Part shown: positions 13,201 to 26,364 of the stretch, in pieces
How positions within the stretch are numbered: position 1 is the stretch's first letter
Layout: each line of letters starts with the position of its first letter
Assembly: GCA_036245805.1 (NCBI GenBank)
Contig: BTRK01000004.1
Location: 22,258,001 to 22,322,000, forward strand
Reading direction: 5' to 3'
Length of the DNA: 64,000 nt
Origin: Pristionchus mayeri
Lineage: Eukaryota; Nematoda; Chromadorea; Rhabditida; Neodiplogasteridae
Translations under genes and position numbers: made by a program
Notes under the pieces: model-generated
What the model saw: only the letters and a program-made list of their open reading frames with translations
What the model was told of the DNA's origin: nothing
The model's database searches: none

Positions 13201-13490
13201 CTTCTCATTTCTATTCGAAGGAGATCCAATGGCTTCCTCCCCTTCCTTCTCCTCACCGTTCTGCTTTCACTCGGATCATTCAACAAAATTGATGGCAGTC
13301 TGGCATTCCTCCCATTTATCGTCCACATCTCAAGTATCTCTCTCTTCTTCTCTTCATCCTAATTGGACACTCGAACCTCAGTTGATTCTCCTCCCTCTCC
13401 GAGTCGAGGATTGGAGACACTCATTGATGAGAGGGAGAAGAATTGAGTGAGACTTCTCTTCTCGATTAGATTCTGCCATCGAGTTTTCAT
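10212..13490 (-). CDS. Cyclic-nucleotide-gated cation channel subunit
   Basis: A six-transmembrane cation channel opened by cGMP or cAMP, used in sensory neurons. Read on the minus strand: S1 region YYWTFFVVVCYVYNCLALAI near 12650-12700; S2-S3 near 12500-12590; the Arg-rich S4 VIRVTRLLKLPRVFDF near 12200-12250; S5 near 12030-12100; a pore loop MSLYWSALTITTCGQQ near 11580-11625; S6 FGLFVFATILGSVGSVV near 11430-11480; a C-linker; and a nucleotide-binding domain (YAPGDFIC, FGELSI) near 10580-11000. The tail after the binding domain (VAKMFEYLRKIESDIDEIYE) looks like the C-terminal leucine zipper of CNG A-type subunits, and the stop is at 10212-10214. The expected TTIGE filter reads TTCGQ. The N-terminal exons around 13.0-13.5 kb are uncertain: the ATG at 13490 is a candidate start, and the joins near 12.85-13.1 kb were not resolved. 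Confidence 0.85.
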
Positions 13491-13829
13491 TCGAGTTAAG
13501 TAGAAGAATCGTCGTTCCTCCATCGCACTACTGACTACTGACTACCCCCCCCCCTCTCCCCCTCCCCTCCCCCCTTTACTCACCTATTATTAGTGAGACT
13601 CTTGGGAATGGCGAGAATTAGAGAGTTTTGGATGATGGTGATGAATTGAATGGAATGGGAGAGGAGCACTTTCCCCTTCTCGTCCCGTTGCCATGCCTAC
13701 TACCCATCTATCTATCCATCCATAGGGGAATTCACAATTAAGAGGAATACACAATCTCATTATATCTTCTATCTTTCAGGGTTTTAGTGAGATTGGACGA
13801 GGGGTCGAGGATGGAGTCAGAAGGGAAGA
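13491..13829. promoter_or_regulatory. Shared upstream region between divergent CNG channel and 7TM receptor genes
   Basis: About 340 bases separate the candidate start of the minus-strand channel gene from the ATG of the plus-strand receptor gene. The stretch contains a C-rich tract near 13545-13575 and no convincing exon. If both starts are right, it is a candidate bidirectional promoter. No specific factor site was identified. Confidence 0.4.
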
Positions 13830-15615
13830 ATGTCGAGGAAAGATCTCTCCTCCATGTTATCCGTCGTCCTTCTAGATGAGGATTCGCCACTTGAGTCCTA
13901 CTATAATCGCATCTGCTTGGTAAGTATTCCATCGGTCTGGAGAGAGGAGCGAGTGAAGAGAGGAGCGAGTCTTCGTCTTCAGGTGGGGAGATGCATCGGA
14001 CTCAACTTCGACAGTTCGAATCTCTTCTTGAGAATCATTTCGTACCTCGTCACTTATTCTATCGTTTGCATTGGTCAGAAATCTTCATTCTATAAGGATT
14101 GCTCTCCTCTGGATTGCTCTCCTCTGGATTGCTCTCCTCTGGTTCAGGCTTGTATTTCGTGTGTTCCGTGGGCTGTTCGATATTCTTCCTCTCTTCTTCT
14201 CCTCACATCGCAGTTTCCATCACCATATTCATATTCAATCTCCAGGCAGTCATTTCAATAGTCAGAAGGGAATCTTCAACTATCGATCTCCCTTCTCTTC
14301 AGATGTTTCTCATTTACTGGCAGAAACGAGGAGCCATCCACAAATTCATTCAATTGCTCAAGGAACCACAGAATGTGAGTGTTGCCCCCCTCTCTCTCTC
14401 CTCTCCCATTTTCCCCTCAGGGCGACGGAGTCAATCGATATCGAGCAGCTCTTCTGGGTCAGATGATGGCAGCTCTCTCGATGACCCTCCTCGTCCTTCT
14501 CTACATCTCCTCTCTATTCGCAGTCTACTTGAGTGGCAAGAACATCACAGTGATCGACAGGGAGATCATCCACGTACTCCTTTTCTTCTCTTCCCTCAGG
14601 GGGAATGATTACCATTCCAGTCCTTCGGCAGCAGATCCGCATACATAATCCCTCTAACAGCACAAGAGTACGCCTTTTTTGGTTGGAATCTCTCCATCCT
14701 CATCTATGTTTTCTGCGTTGAAGTCACTTTCTATGAGATTCGATACTTTAATCGCTCTATTCGTACGGTGCGAAATATATTAGGAAATAGAAGACGGATG
14801 AATTCTTGAGATCAATGGGACGACAGAGGAGTCCCTCTGCTCACAGATATCGAATGCAATCAAGAAGTACAGTGACATCGCCGTCGCTGTTCGTTCACTC
14901 GACAAGATATTCAAGGTAACTATAGAGTATTCTGCCAACTAATTCATCCCTTGGAGAGATTCGCATTCATGATGATAGCCTGTTCGATTCCTTCTCTTCT
15001 CTTCTGTCTATATGTCGTCTTCTCTCGGTTGAACTCAGATATGGAAGAGAAGGTGGGGAAGGAGTGGGGAGGAGAGAGGAGAGAGGAGGGAGTGGGGACA
15101 AGTGAAGGGGGAGAGGGGGGGGGGATTGAATCTCTTCCTCGTTGAGGTGATCATGATGCCCGCCCTTCTCTATCTCCTCTACTCTTTCTTTTCATTGACT
15201 GCCGTTCCTGCTAAATTGCATGACGAAGTGAGAAGAGAGAGATGGCAATGATTATCCACTGCATTGTAGATCACAAAGACGAAGTCTGCCTTCTACGAGA
15301 ACACTCACATCTGGTTCCCCTATCGATCTCCGGTATTGGACACCAATCACTCGAAGGGAAACATTCCCTCTCAGGTGTACAATGCAGCAGTTGCCTTCTG
15401 TTCTCATCTGGAGCAATCTAATCTGGGCATTTCGATATGGGGATTCGCCCTTCTCTCTCGTCCTCTCATTCTCACGGTACTTGAAGGGGGAGAGGGGGGG
15501 GGAGGTCTCCTTGCAGACTCTCTCCGTCATGGCCACTTGTCTCGCTCTCCTTCTGCAGTTCAAGGGATACAAAATAGGAAGCAGCGACTGCATCTGCGAT
15601 TGTTCCAAACCTTAA
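13830..15615 (+). CDS. Gustatory-receptor / LITE-1-GUR-like seven-transmembrane protein
   Basis: A multipass membrane protein resembling the nematode members (LITE-1, GUR, EGL-47) of the insect gustatory receptor family, which act as ligand-, light- or H2O2-gated receptors. About nine exons can be joined by eye. Segments in order include ICLVGRCIGLNFDSSNLF; SITIFIFNLQAVISI; ALSMTLLVLLYISSLFAVYL; YAFFGWNLSILIYVFCVEV; FAFMMIACSIPSLLFCLYVV; VIMMPALLYLLYSFFSL; and the last segment TLSVMATCLALLLQFKGY. TCLALLLQF fits the family's TYxxxxxQF signature in the final membrane helix. The protein ends in a Cys-rich tail (SDCICDCSKP), stop 15613-15615. The ATG at 13830 is the first in frame; neighbouring exons fix the frame. 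It is divergent from the CNG channel gene. The exact subfamily is uncertain. Confidence 0.75.
14103..14147 (+). repeat. Three tandem 15-bp units in a receptor intron
   Basis: The unit ATTGCTCTCCTCTGG occurs three times without change and makes up most of the pyrimidine tract before the GGTTCAG acceptor of the 74-bp second intron of the receptor gene. Retaining the intron would shift the frame. Confidence 0.85.
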
Positions 15616-15695
15616 GCTTAAACTTTTCTCGATTTAATATGTAAATAGCCGAGAATTTTACGACTTCTCTGTAAAACACACCGTGATGGAGAAAA

Positions 15696-15701
15696 AATAA
15701 A
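15696..15701 (+). terminator. Poly(A) signal AATAAA, receptor gene
   Basis: AATAAA lies 81 bases after the receptor stop codon and before the MITE. Confidence 0.55.
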
Positions 15702-15777
15702 ATTTATTCATGGTATCTTCACAATAAAAAAAGACTCCTTCGATGTGTATAGTTTACTAATGGACTTTTCAGTAGAC

Positions 15778-16029
15778 TTAAAGGAGGAGCAAAGTCAAAA
15801 TTTAATTTTTGAAGCTTTCAAATGCACGGCGTAGATCTTCCCAACGATAAGAAGCTCCAAAAGTTTCACATTGATATCTCCATTCGGAACAGAGCTATCG
15901 GTAGTTGGCGGGGAGCTAAATCAGGGAAAGCTCAGGCAAAGAGCGAGAGAGCATGCGATTTGCAGAGAGTTCTCCTCTAATTGAAACATATTTCAACCGG
16001 GCGCGCGTTTTCCTTTACTCCTCCTTTAA
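15778..16029 (+). mobile_element. MITE copy A, TTAA-flanked
   Basis: A 252-bp element whose ends are inverted copies of TTAAAGGAGGAG(C/T)AAA. It starts TTAA-AGGAGGAGCAAA and finishes TTTACTCCTCCT-TTAA. A second copy of exactly the same length, alignable from end to end in the same orientation, lies at 21229-21480. There is no coding capacity. The TTAA at each end fits a piggyBac-type target duplication; alternatively TTAA is part of the inverted repeat. It lies between the receptor gene and the catalase gene. Confidence 0.8.
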
Positions 16030-16173
16030 TGCAAAAGGCGAATTTAAGGGACATTTATCGTTGTTGCAGCTCTTCATATCCGAAATATTTTTATTTTCAT
16101 ATTAATTCGATAGTTACAATTATATATCACAGTCGTATGCGATAAAGTTATCTGCCGACAAGATACTCTTCCT

Positions 16174-18463
<2,290 letters not shown>

Positions 18464-19175
18464 CTGAAATGGAGGAGGACTAGAGAAGAGAAGGGTCAGG
18501 ATACGAAGTGAGCGTGGGAAAAACTTCGGAATATGTACTGGATGACGATTCTCCTCTATCTGGGGGGTGTGCGATTTTTGTGGAGGGAGGAGCTTGTCGA
18601 TTAGATAAGGAGGGATCACAACACTAGAAGGAGTGGACACAGATTGGAGATCACTCTCAGGGGCCAGTGGAGACGATCAATGGAATGGTTGTCTAGTGAG
18701 AAAGGTGAATCTTACACTTATAGGAGCTTCCCGAAATAACCCTTCTCTTTACCTTGCATGATCAAAATGGATATTCTCACTCTCGAGTTCATTTACGGTT
18801 CAAGGAGAGGAGAACGATCGAAATAGAAGGGATGGGCGAATAAATACTTTATCAACTAGTTGAACGACGAGAGTAAAGAGAGTGATCAATGCTCAGTTCT
18901 TGAATCTGTCATCATTCTGTTCTTCTCTCTCTCGATTCTCCACTGGAGGAGAAGGAAGAAGAGTTATCTCCTCTCTTGAATCATCTTCCTTCGATGGAAA
19001 TCTGGGAGTGCTCTCTGAGAATCTGGGCCCCCCTCTTCTCTCTTCCTTCCCGAATCGATTGTTCTCCTCTGGAAACTCTGGACGAACACGAGTTGGTTCG
19101 AAGAAATCTCTGCTGTGGGATGGATGAGGAGCATGCTGAAAGGGAAGAGAAGAAGAGAAATGATAAGGACTGACC
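18464..19175. other. Intergenic, no gene seen
   Basis: The stretch separates the first catalase coding exon from the 3' end of the EF-hand gene, both on the minus strand. It probably holds the catalase promoter and 5' UTR. No convincing exon or repeat was seen. Confidence 0.5.
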
Positions 19176-20219
19176 CTATCGGTTTATTATTAGAGAGAAG
19201 AGAGAGATCCATGCAGTAACAAACAACAATGAATGGAATTGAGAAGCTGAGTTAGTGAGAGAAGCAAGCGATTGAATGGATGAGAGACCCGGAATGGAGC
19301 TGGCACCCGGAATCTTTTGAATGATCGAAGCGATATCTGAGAGGGAAGAAGAACCACCTGATGAACTACTCGAATCCGTGTCTTGTGAGACTCCCCCGGA
19401 GGAACCCGCACTCTGTACACTGTTGGGAAGTGAAGTCTGAACAGAATTTGCAAGCCCATTGGTGTTCCATGCATTGACACCATTGGAAGCGGCACCGAAT
19501 TGTGGAACTCGATTTCAGTTGAGAGGATAGATTCTAGTAATGCCCAAGGAGGGATCGTAATTGTAGACTACAACGTGGTCATTCACAATGGGAATTCTTC
19601 CAGAATGGGAAATCTCGTGATGGGAAGAGTAGTATCCATCCACTTGAATCGATCGACGATCACGAAGAGACGAAGAGTACTGAGGAATGAGAGAAGCAGT
19701 GGCATGCAGTGAAAGAAGGAAGGGAAGGGAGGGGAGGGGAGGGAAGGGGAGGGAAGGGGAGGGAGGGCATACCATTCTCCTCATGAAGTCATCGTGTTCT
19801 CCTCTCCTTCCCATTCGATTTCCCTCGTGATTCTTGAAGTATCCATCATATTCTGCCTTCGTGATCACGTTGTCCGCTCAATCACCAATTTGATGGAAGA
19901 AACTCGAAGATGTTCGTCATCTTAATTGAAATGGCTGACCATTTGTATCGAATCGATGGAAGTTCTTCGACTGTTCTCTAATATATTCCGTATCTCCCAG
20001 AATGAATTCAGCGAAGGTTATCTGCTGATCTCCATTCGCATCGATTCTTAGAAACTCTGCAAGGATGGGAAGATAAGTAAGATTGAGGATGGAAGGAAAC
20101 GAACCGGAGACCCGAGGGTCGAATTGTTCCTTCGGGACGGGAGTTATGTCTTGCAATCCACTACTCTGAGCTCTCGTGAGAGTAAGAATGAGAATGGGGA
20201 TGGAGATACGAAGGAGCAT
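19176..20219 (-). CDS. Secreted or surface EF-hand calcium-binding protein
   Basis: The ATG at 20219 opens a signal peptide (MLLRISIPILILTLTRAQS). Two EF-hand loops follow: DANGDQQITFAE near 20010-20045 and a second loop split by an intron, DTN(A/G)DNVITKAE near 19860-19950. Both keep acidic residues at positions 1, 5 and 12. Later exons give RSIQVDGYYSSHHEISHSGR and VVVYNYDPSLGITRIYP near 19515-19690, then a Ser/Gly-rich region. The C-terminus is a hydrophobic run (FHSLLFVTAWISLFSLIINR) that could be a membrane anchor, stop 19176-19178. The second intron appears to end in TTGAG rather than CAG. One join near 19.5 kb was not settled. It resembles nematode-specific secreted EF-hand proteins; no exact name is claimed. 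Confidence 0.7.
19717..19768 (+). repeat. G-rich minisatellite, GGGGA/GGGAA units
   Basis: A run of GGGGAGGGGA / GGGAAGGGGA units on the plus strand inside an intron of the EF-hand gene. Several runs of three or more G are close together, enough for a G-quadruplex on the non-template strand of the window. Confidence 0.8.
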
Positions 20220-20483
20220 TACTGAGCAGGGGGAAGTGATTCCATCCCATCTTATAGTGAGGAAGAGAGCACAAAAAGAATTGTAAGTGAAGGATTGAAC
20301 GGTTGAATGGAAAAGTGGAGAAGGAGAGTACTAAAGAGAAAGAAGTCAATGGATGAACTGGACATGATTGTATTCAATGGAAAGATGAGAAGAGGGAACA
20401 CCCGAATTATTTATTTCATAATATCATAATAACTGAGATCTGAAGATCATGAATGGACTGATTCAGTATGGATGGGGAGATCA

Positions 20484-21720
20484 TCAGAACTGGATAGTCA
20501 TCGTCTTTGGTCGTTTCTCACTTAGAGATGCCTTGATTTCACTCTTGATCGGATTTCCAGAGATGTTGAATTGAATGAGCTTAGGGAAGGAAGAAATGAA
20601 TCGATCGACGTCTAGTTCTGAAATCAGAAATTGATTCATCTTCGAGAAAAGAGGAGATTCTCTATTTTGACAACAGAAAAAGAGTAAGAGAAGTAGTGAG
20701 GAACCTTCGATCGAATTTCCACTGATATCGAGAACCGCGAGAGATTCGAGTGAATACAGAGAATCCGCGAAATTCCCTATTTTATTGTTGGCGATATTGA
20801 GACCACGGAGTTGCTTCCATTCAGAGAACTGGAGAAAAGAAGGGATTTCAAATGTATCCAAAATCAATTTTATTTGATCTCGAAACTTTTGCTCACTTCT
20901 TCGGGGATTTCTTCTATTTGATTTCCTTCGGCGTTCACGACTGAAAAAAACAAAAATATTTTTGTAAACGAGGAAAATATGTAAGACGCACTTGTCATTC
21001 CAGGGAACTTAGCCACTAATTTCTTGGGAAACTTCTTTAGATCGTTTTCCCTCAGATTCACTTTGTTTATCTCGTATCCCTGAAATATTTGATCTTGTTC
21101 ATTGAGTTTATGTGAAGCCAAAACATCTTTCGCACAAAATACCAACAGCGATTTTCTTTTTACTACCAAATTTGAGATTAGATCGATAGATATTTCAATC
21201 TAGTAAACGGCTTAACTGTTAAGAAGTTTTAAAGAAGGAGTAAACTCAAAATTCAGTTTTTGAAGCTATCATATGGACGGCCTAGAGCTCTACAACGATA
21301 AGAAGCTCTGAAATTTTCACATTGACACCTCCATTCCGAACCGAGTTATAGCTAGTTGGCTGGGAGCCAGATCAGGGAAAGCTCAGGGAAGGGGCGAGAT
21401 AGCACGCGACTTGAAGAGAGCGCGTCCATAGGTGAAACATATTCCAACCGTGCGCGCGTTTGCATTTACTCCTCCTTTAATAGTCGACTCTCGTTCAAAA
21501 ACGAAGGAGTAAAATAACCTTGAGTACTAGATAAATGGCGTCTGCCACATACATGAGAGAACATCCTGAGAGGTCTGAAAAATAGTAAGAGATCAATTGG
21601 GGACAATGAGTGTAAAGAGAGTGACCTACCGAGGTAGCCGGATGCCTTGGCATTCTCGCATCTCTCGATCACAGTAGTGACTCCCTTGCCAGCAGAGGAA
21701 ACCCGGATGGGAAGAGCCAT
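20484..21720 (-). CDS. Leucine-rich repeat protein, LRRC20-like
   Basis: A small intracellular LRR protein of about 180 residues. The ATG at 21720 gives MALPIRVSSAGKGVTTVIER, then LDLSGCSLMYVADAIYLVLK, GYEINKVNLRENDLKKFP, VVNAEGNQIEEIPEEV, LRGLNIANNKIGNFADSLYS, LAVLDISGNSIEELDVD, LIQFNISGNPIKSEIKASL and the end TMTIQF, stop 20484-20486. These are successive LxxLxLxxNxI repeats, and both the N-terminal helix and the overall order match vertebrate LRRC20. The GTTATT donor near 21516 and the acceptor near 21080 define a long intron that carries MITE copy B. A TTTATT near 20410 (AATAAA on the coding strand) can serve as poly(A) signal. The function of the family is poorly known. Confidence 0.85.
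21229..21480 (+). mobile_element. MITE copy B, TTAA-flanked, inside LRRC20-like intron
   Basis: 252 bp, the same length and orientation as copy A. It starts TTAA-AGAAGGAGTAAA and ends TTTACTCCTCCT-TTAA. Internal blocks shared with copy A include ACGATAAGAAGCTC, TCAGGGAAAGCTCAGG, GTGAAACATAT/TTGAAACATAT and GCGCGCGTTT. It lies antisense to the host gene, in an intron, so the reading frame is not disturbed. Confidence 0.8.
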
Positions 21721-23101
21721 GGATGAGAGAAGGGAAGAATGAAGGGAACGAGAGAGAGATCAGAAGGTGTAAACCCCCTTCTGACTGAGAGAGAAGGGCA
21801 AAGAGGGAGAGGGCATAGAGAAGAGAAGGAAGAAGGGGAGAGATCGATCGGAAGCAGCTGAGAAGGGCGAGAACGGTTAATTATGACGGGATGGAAATGT
21901 TATGAAGAAGAATACTATCGGACAAAAGTTTTAGAACCGTCCAAGAATCCTTCGTAGTACTCTTTTCAATACACTCTGTCGAAGAGTAAAGATCTCGTTC
22001 AATGCGAACTGGTCATCTCTGTCTAATCTGATTGTTCGTGAGCACAAGTTGGGAACAGATCTCTCTCTCGGTCACTCCATTTCTGGACAAGCTAAGCTTG
22101 GAGAACAAACGGAAACGAAAGGGTTGGTCACTATCCATATTCAAGGTCGCAGAGAGTAGGGAGATCAATCCATTCGACGAACACTCCGAATCACCAGAAC
22201 GAGTCACTTCGTACATCGAAAGTACGAGGAGAGAGACATGTCTTCCTCCACTCGACTAGAGGAGGCTCATTGCGAGGTATCAATGCATTCTTCATTTGCC
22301 ACAGGACATCTCAGGTGAAGGCTTGGGTCCGTCTGTACTAGAACAACAAGAAACTTTCGATAGGGATTTCTTGTTGTTGTCACAATATTTGCTTCAGATC
22401 ATAACCGTAAAGTTTTTCTAGATATTTTTGCTGGAATCAGATAATTAAAAGAAAACAGATCCACATGATTAGTGTGTTTTCATTTGGCCTCTCTCTCGAT
22501 CGTAATCATCTCGTATCTCGATGGCATCTTCTTCACTCCCTCATTGCACTCCACGAGTCTCAATGTTCCTGTGAACTCGCTGTCCCTCACAGAACACTGT
22601 TTACAAATAGGGTCATTCTCCTCCTTCCCCGTTTTCTAATTCTCTCGATACTTCGATGTCCACTCCGAGTGAGTCGAATTCGGATTGCCCTGAAGTGAGC
22701 TTCACTCTGTCTTCTCTCATCTCTCACTGTATTCGCCCACAACTGATTGATCACAGCTTTCCCCTCCTATTCAAAAGGGGATATTGTCCAGTTCATTCAC
22801 CCGTGCCACGATTATGGACAAGGCTGGCACAGATGACTCGTCACCATTCTCCACAATATTTTGAGATACTTTATTTCGACGTTTCAATAAGATTTGTGCA
22901 GTCATTTTTCCAAATCATCCGAGTGGCCATACTTTGGTATTGAGAACACAAGGGAATAGATCATGCACTACCATGACGAGAGGAGGGATAAGGGAGAGAG
23001 AAGGAGGAGGGGGGGGGGAGAAGGGGAGGAGAGAACACTCATACCTACCTAGTAGACCAAGGTGCTCTAGTGTCTGTTCAGCGTAAGTCGATAATTCGAA
23101 G
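21721..23101. other. Intergenic, no gene recognised
   Basis: The region lies between the divergent LRRC20-like and membrane-protein genes. A short perfect hairpin occurs at 22343-22379 (AACAACAAGAAA ... TTTCTTGTTGTT). Open frames near 22.03-22.26 and 22.5-22.9 kb lack credible starts, splice structure or recognisable domains, and a poly-G/GA tract runs near 22980-23030. Confidence 0.5.
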
Positions 23102-26100
23102 ATGGTTAGTTTCCCCATTCCACCTCATCGTCCTTCTTCTTCTTCTCAGACGGACGTCTACCAATCCGTCGCCACGACAAACGAAGTAGAGGATAAATAT
23201 GCCCGCAATGAGGTTGCCAGGTACGATTCCCTCTGTCTCCTCTCTCCCTCCATCAACTGACCCATCTCAGGAAAGCCCTCCTCGGCCCTCTCTCCATCAT
23301 CATTAAATGTCTCGGATTCGACAGTACCATTTCACTCTTCAAGCAAGAGGTTTGTACCCTCTCTCCATTCATAATTGGAGTGCTCTTCTCTCTCACAATG
23401 AAATCTCTCTCTTTCGATGATCACCCTTTGTGGATCCATTCCATTCCACTCACTGTTTCCATAGTATCGAAGAGAAGAGAAGAGAGATCTCTAAAATGTG
23501 CCTCTTGTCTACCCAAAATGTATCACAATTTAAACTGAGAGATGAATGAATCAGAGAGAGATAGAGAACTACATTGTCGACTAAGTCTAGAGTGGTTCTG
23601 TTTGTGGTGGAAAAAAAGATTACATTTATGACACATTATCAAAATATGATTGTTTTGTCCAGTGAACTAACCGCTAAATTAAACTGGAGTGATTCATTCT
23701 TCCCACCCACATCACTTTGATAAGAAAAACTCTTCCTAACTATTTCACTTTCGTTTTCAAATTTTCAACATCCGTACCACATTAATTCTTCAGTCCTAGA
23801 GATCTACCAATGAATTCGCTGCTCGCTGAAAAGCACAAATATTTGAGACAACGGGGGGAGTTTCTCTCCTGCTTTCGAGAGAGAGAAAGTAGTGTGCACT
23901 AATAAGACTACTCCGTACCTGATTTGTAGTCCTGCTACTTTTGATCGTGAAAAGGTTTCTGATCTCAACCAAAAAACTAAACCCAGAACGCAAAGATTAA
24001 TTTCAGACTCGAGGCCGAGTTTTCGCATGGATCGCAACCCCTCTTTCCTTGATTGGAATATTTGTTCTTCTTGGAAATATGCATTCGAAAATGGAAGAAG
24101 TCGAAGGGGTAATGTAATAGTTTGGATTGATTATAAGAAGAGTCTTCATCTCCAATGGATGTCTTCTTCAGTTCGGTTCTCTCTCGTGGAAATGGGGAGA
24201 GACATTCATTCTCTTCTTCCTCTCCCTTCAATCTCTCGTTGCTGCCTTCTTCATCATGGGGACGACGAACAGCCTCTTCTTCCTCCAATTCCACGATGCA
24301 TGGAGTGAATGTGTGAGAGAGAAGGAGAAGGAGAAGAAGGGAGAGAATGGAGATGCTGAGAACGGAGGAGTTAGTCCACTTTCTCGTTCTTCTTACTCAC
24401 TGGAGATGCGATGTAGATTTGTGTGCTCTAATGCGTCTTGTACTAGCAGAACTCTTTCTCTAGTGATCTTGAGATTGGTGCGTGTTCTGTGATTAACAAT
24501 TGTGGCACACTGTAGCAAAACCGTAGCAAACCGTACAAACCGTAAACCGTAGCAAAACCGTACCAGAAATTGTATTCGGGATCTAAGCGAGTTTGCGACT
24601 GTTGGAATCAAGTCTTATTGGGCACTATCATTCATTCAAATAACAATAATTCTTGTTGATCAGATGAAATGGTGGAGATGCCATGACATGGTTGTACTCA
24701 TTCCCTCTGACCAATAGTTCATTCTGAATCCTTACAGTCATCTCACTTCTCCCTCACTGTTCCTCCCTCTCCCTCTTCTCGACCAATTCTCGTCTCTCTT
24801 TCCTTCCTTTTCTTCTCTGCAACAACGGTTGCAGCAAGTATCAAATATGCAACCTTCAATGGATTCACTCCTGTGGCCAATGGAACGTCAGTTTGGAATT
24901 GAGTCATTGAACAATGTTAACTAAAAAAGAATAAATGATGGAGAATTGTTGATATTGAAGTGATAGAGTGATCCTTTGCAGTGCGACGTTTCACCTCTTG
25001 GACAAGCTTAAATCTCTCGAGCCTCTCCGTTCTCTCTGGGGATCTCTACTCACTGCTACTGCTCTTTCTATCTGCGGAGTCCTACACGGAATCATCCAGA
25101 TTACGGTACTTCCAATTCTTATCGATCATTTTATCCTTTCCTTCTAGATCGACGACTTCAACAAGGATCTCAAGGCGGCATCTGATTCGAAGACTCTCTC
25201 AACCCGACTCGATTCCTTCTCCATCAGATATCAATCCCTCCTTGTCTGTGCACGAATTCTTTCCTCCAACCTGGGAACATTCACAACAGTGAGTGCTCTT
25301 CCTTACTATTCCACCACGAATGAAGTGATTATTTCAGTTCGTTCTCCAAACTGCAGTCGGAGTCAACTTCGCTGCAATGTTCCTCTCTCTCGCGTACAAG
25401 GGAGAACCTGGATGGATGGGGAATATCTGTGAGCACTATCTATTACGGGAAAACGTTCGTAAAATTTTGAGTAGAAAAATAATGCAAAAGGATAGGGCCA
25501 AGCCGGTGATCGAAACCGGGACCTCTCGCACCCAAAGCGAGAATCATACCACTAGACCACTTGGCCGATGTTGGATGGGAAAGAGGAGAGAAAGAGAATT
25601 CCCCTCAACGGCGACGTCTCAGGTATCATTCTGTGGACAATCGTCTCGATCGCCCCTCAAGTCGTTCTACTGCTGCAACCAGCGGAAGTGCAGAATAAAG
25701 TGAGTATCGAACAGGTTGAAATTAGAGTGAGTAAGAGCATTCTGGAGGTTGTATTTGAGTTGAACGAGACGAATGAGATTCTGCTGGCAGACAAGGAGAT
25801 CTGGAGTGGAGATGTCGCAGTGAGATCCACTCCCATTCCAGAGATTCGAGGAACGAACGATAGTTGTTTCCTTCAGATTGCTCAACAGGCTCAGATGCTT
25901 CTCAGCAAGAGGAAGTTCACCGACTCGACAGTCTCCGTATTCAAGTGCCTCAAATTGACTCCATGGGTCGCCAATGGAGTTAGTTATTATGAAATACTCC
26001 GTCACCCTTAAAAAGGCGAAATTAAACCTGAATTTCAGTTGATGCTGGTTGCCCCAATCATAGGAGGTTCTCTCACCATGATCAAACTGTACATCATCAA

Positions 26101-26119
26101 CGCGATCAAGCCCATCTGA
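23102..26119 (+). CDS. Multipass membrane protein, possibly a divergent gustatory-receptor-like protein
   Basis: Several phase-compatible exons encode an N-terminal hydrophilic part ([37 protein letters not shown]), a long intron from about 23351 to 24171, then membrane segments: [94 protein letters not shown] and [20 protein letters not shown], ending NAIKPI with stop 26117-26119. The N-terminal LGFDS motif and the helix pattern resemble the receptor gene at 13.8-15.6 kb, but the TYxxxxxQF signature is absent. The start ATG at 23102 sits immediately before a GTTAGT donor, which is plausible but weak. The exon joins between 24.28 and 24.75 kb are uncertain. Poly(A) signal AATAAA lies at 26171-26176. 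Confidence 0.6.
24511..24564 (+). repeat. Short degenerate tandem repeat (AAACCGTAGC)
   Basis: Irregular repeats of GTAGCAAA(A)CC and AAACCGTA occupy an intron of the membrane-protein gene. Local only; no second locus was seen in the window. Confidence 0.7.
25495..25566 (-). tRNA. tRNA-Pro (anticodon TGG)
   Basis: Read on the minus strand from 25566: the acceptor GGCCAAG pairs with CTTGGCC, with discriminator C at 25495. The D arm is TGGTCTAGTGGTATGA. The anticodon stem TCTCG/CGAGA carries loop CTTTGGGTG, with anticodon TGG. The T stem CCGGT/ACCGG encloses TTCGATC. The D-arm and anticodon-arm sequences are typical of metazoan tRNA-Pro. The gene lies antisense inside an intron (about 25429-25621) of the plus-strand membrane-protein gene. 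Confidence 0.95.
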
Positions 26120-26364
26120 GCTTTATCCTTATATCAAAGAATAGGATTGATTAATTTGTTGAATGTTCATAATAAATTCATAATTCGCTGACTGTATGTT
26201 TGATTCGTGAGACGTTCGTTCAATCCAGTCATAAACCGTCCTTTGTGAGTAGAGAGAGTGGGATGGGCTGCATGGTGACTGGATTATCCCCTCGATCCTT
26301 CTAATTCAAACCCGATCGATCTACTTCTTCTCTCGAATTGTTCCATTCGTTATTCCTGTCACCC

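Noticed and set aside
22032..22943. Open frames before the membrane-protein gene, considered as its upstream exons.
   Set aside because: They start at non-ATG codons, have no matching splice phases and are not hydrophobic in the way of the downstream exons.
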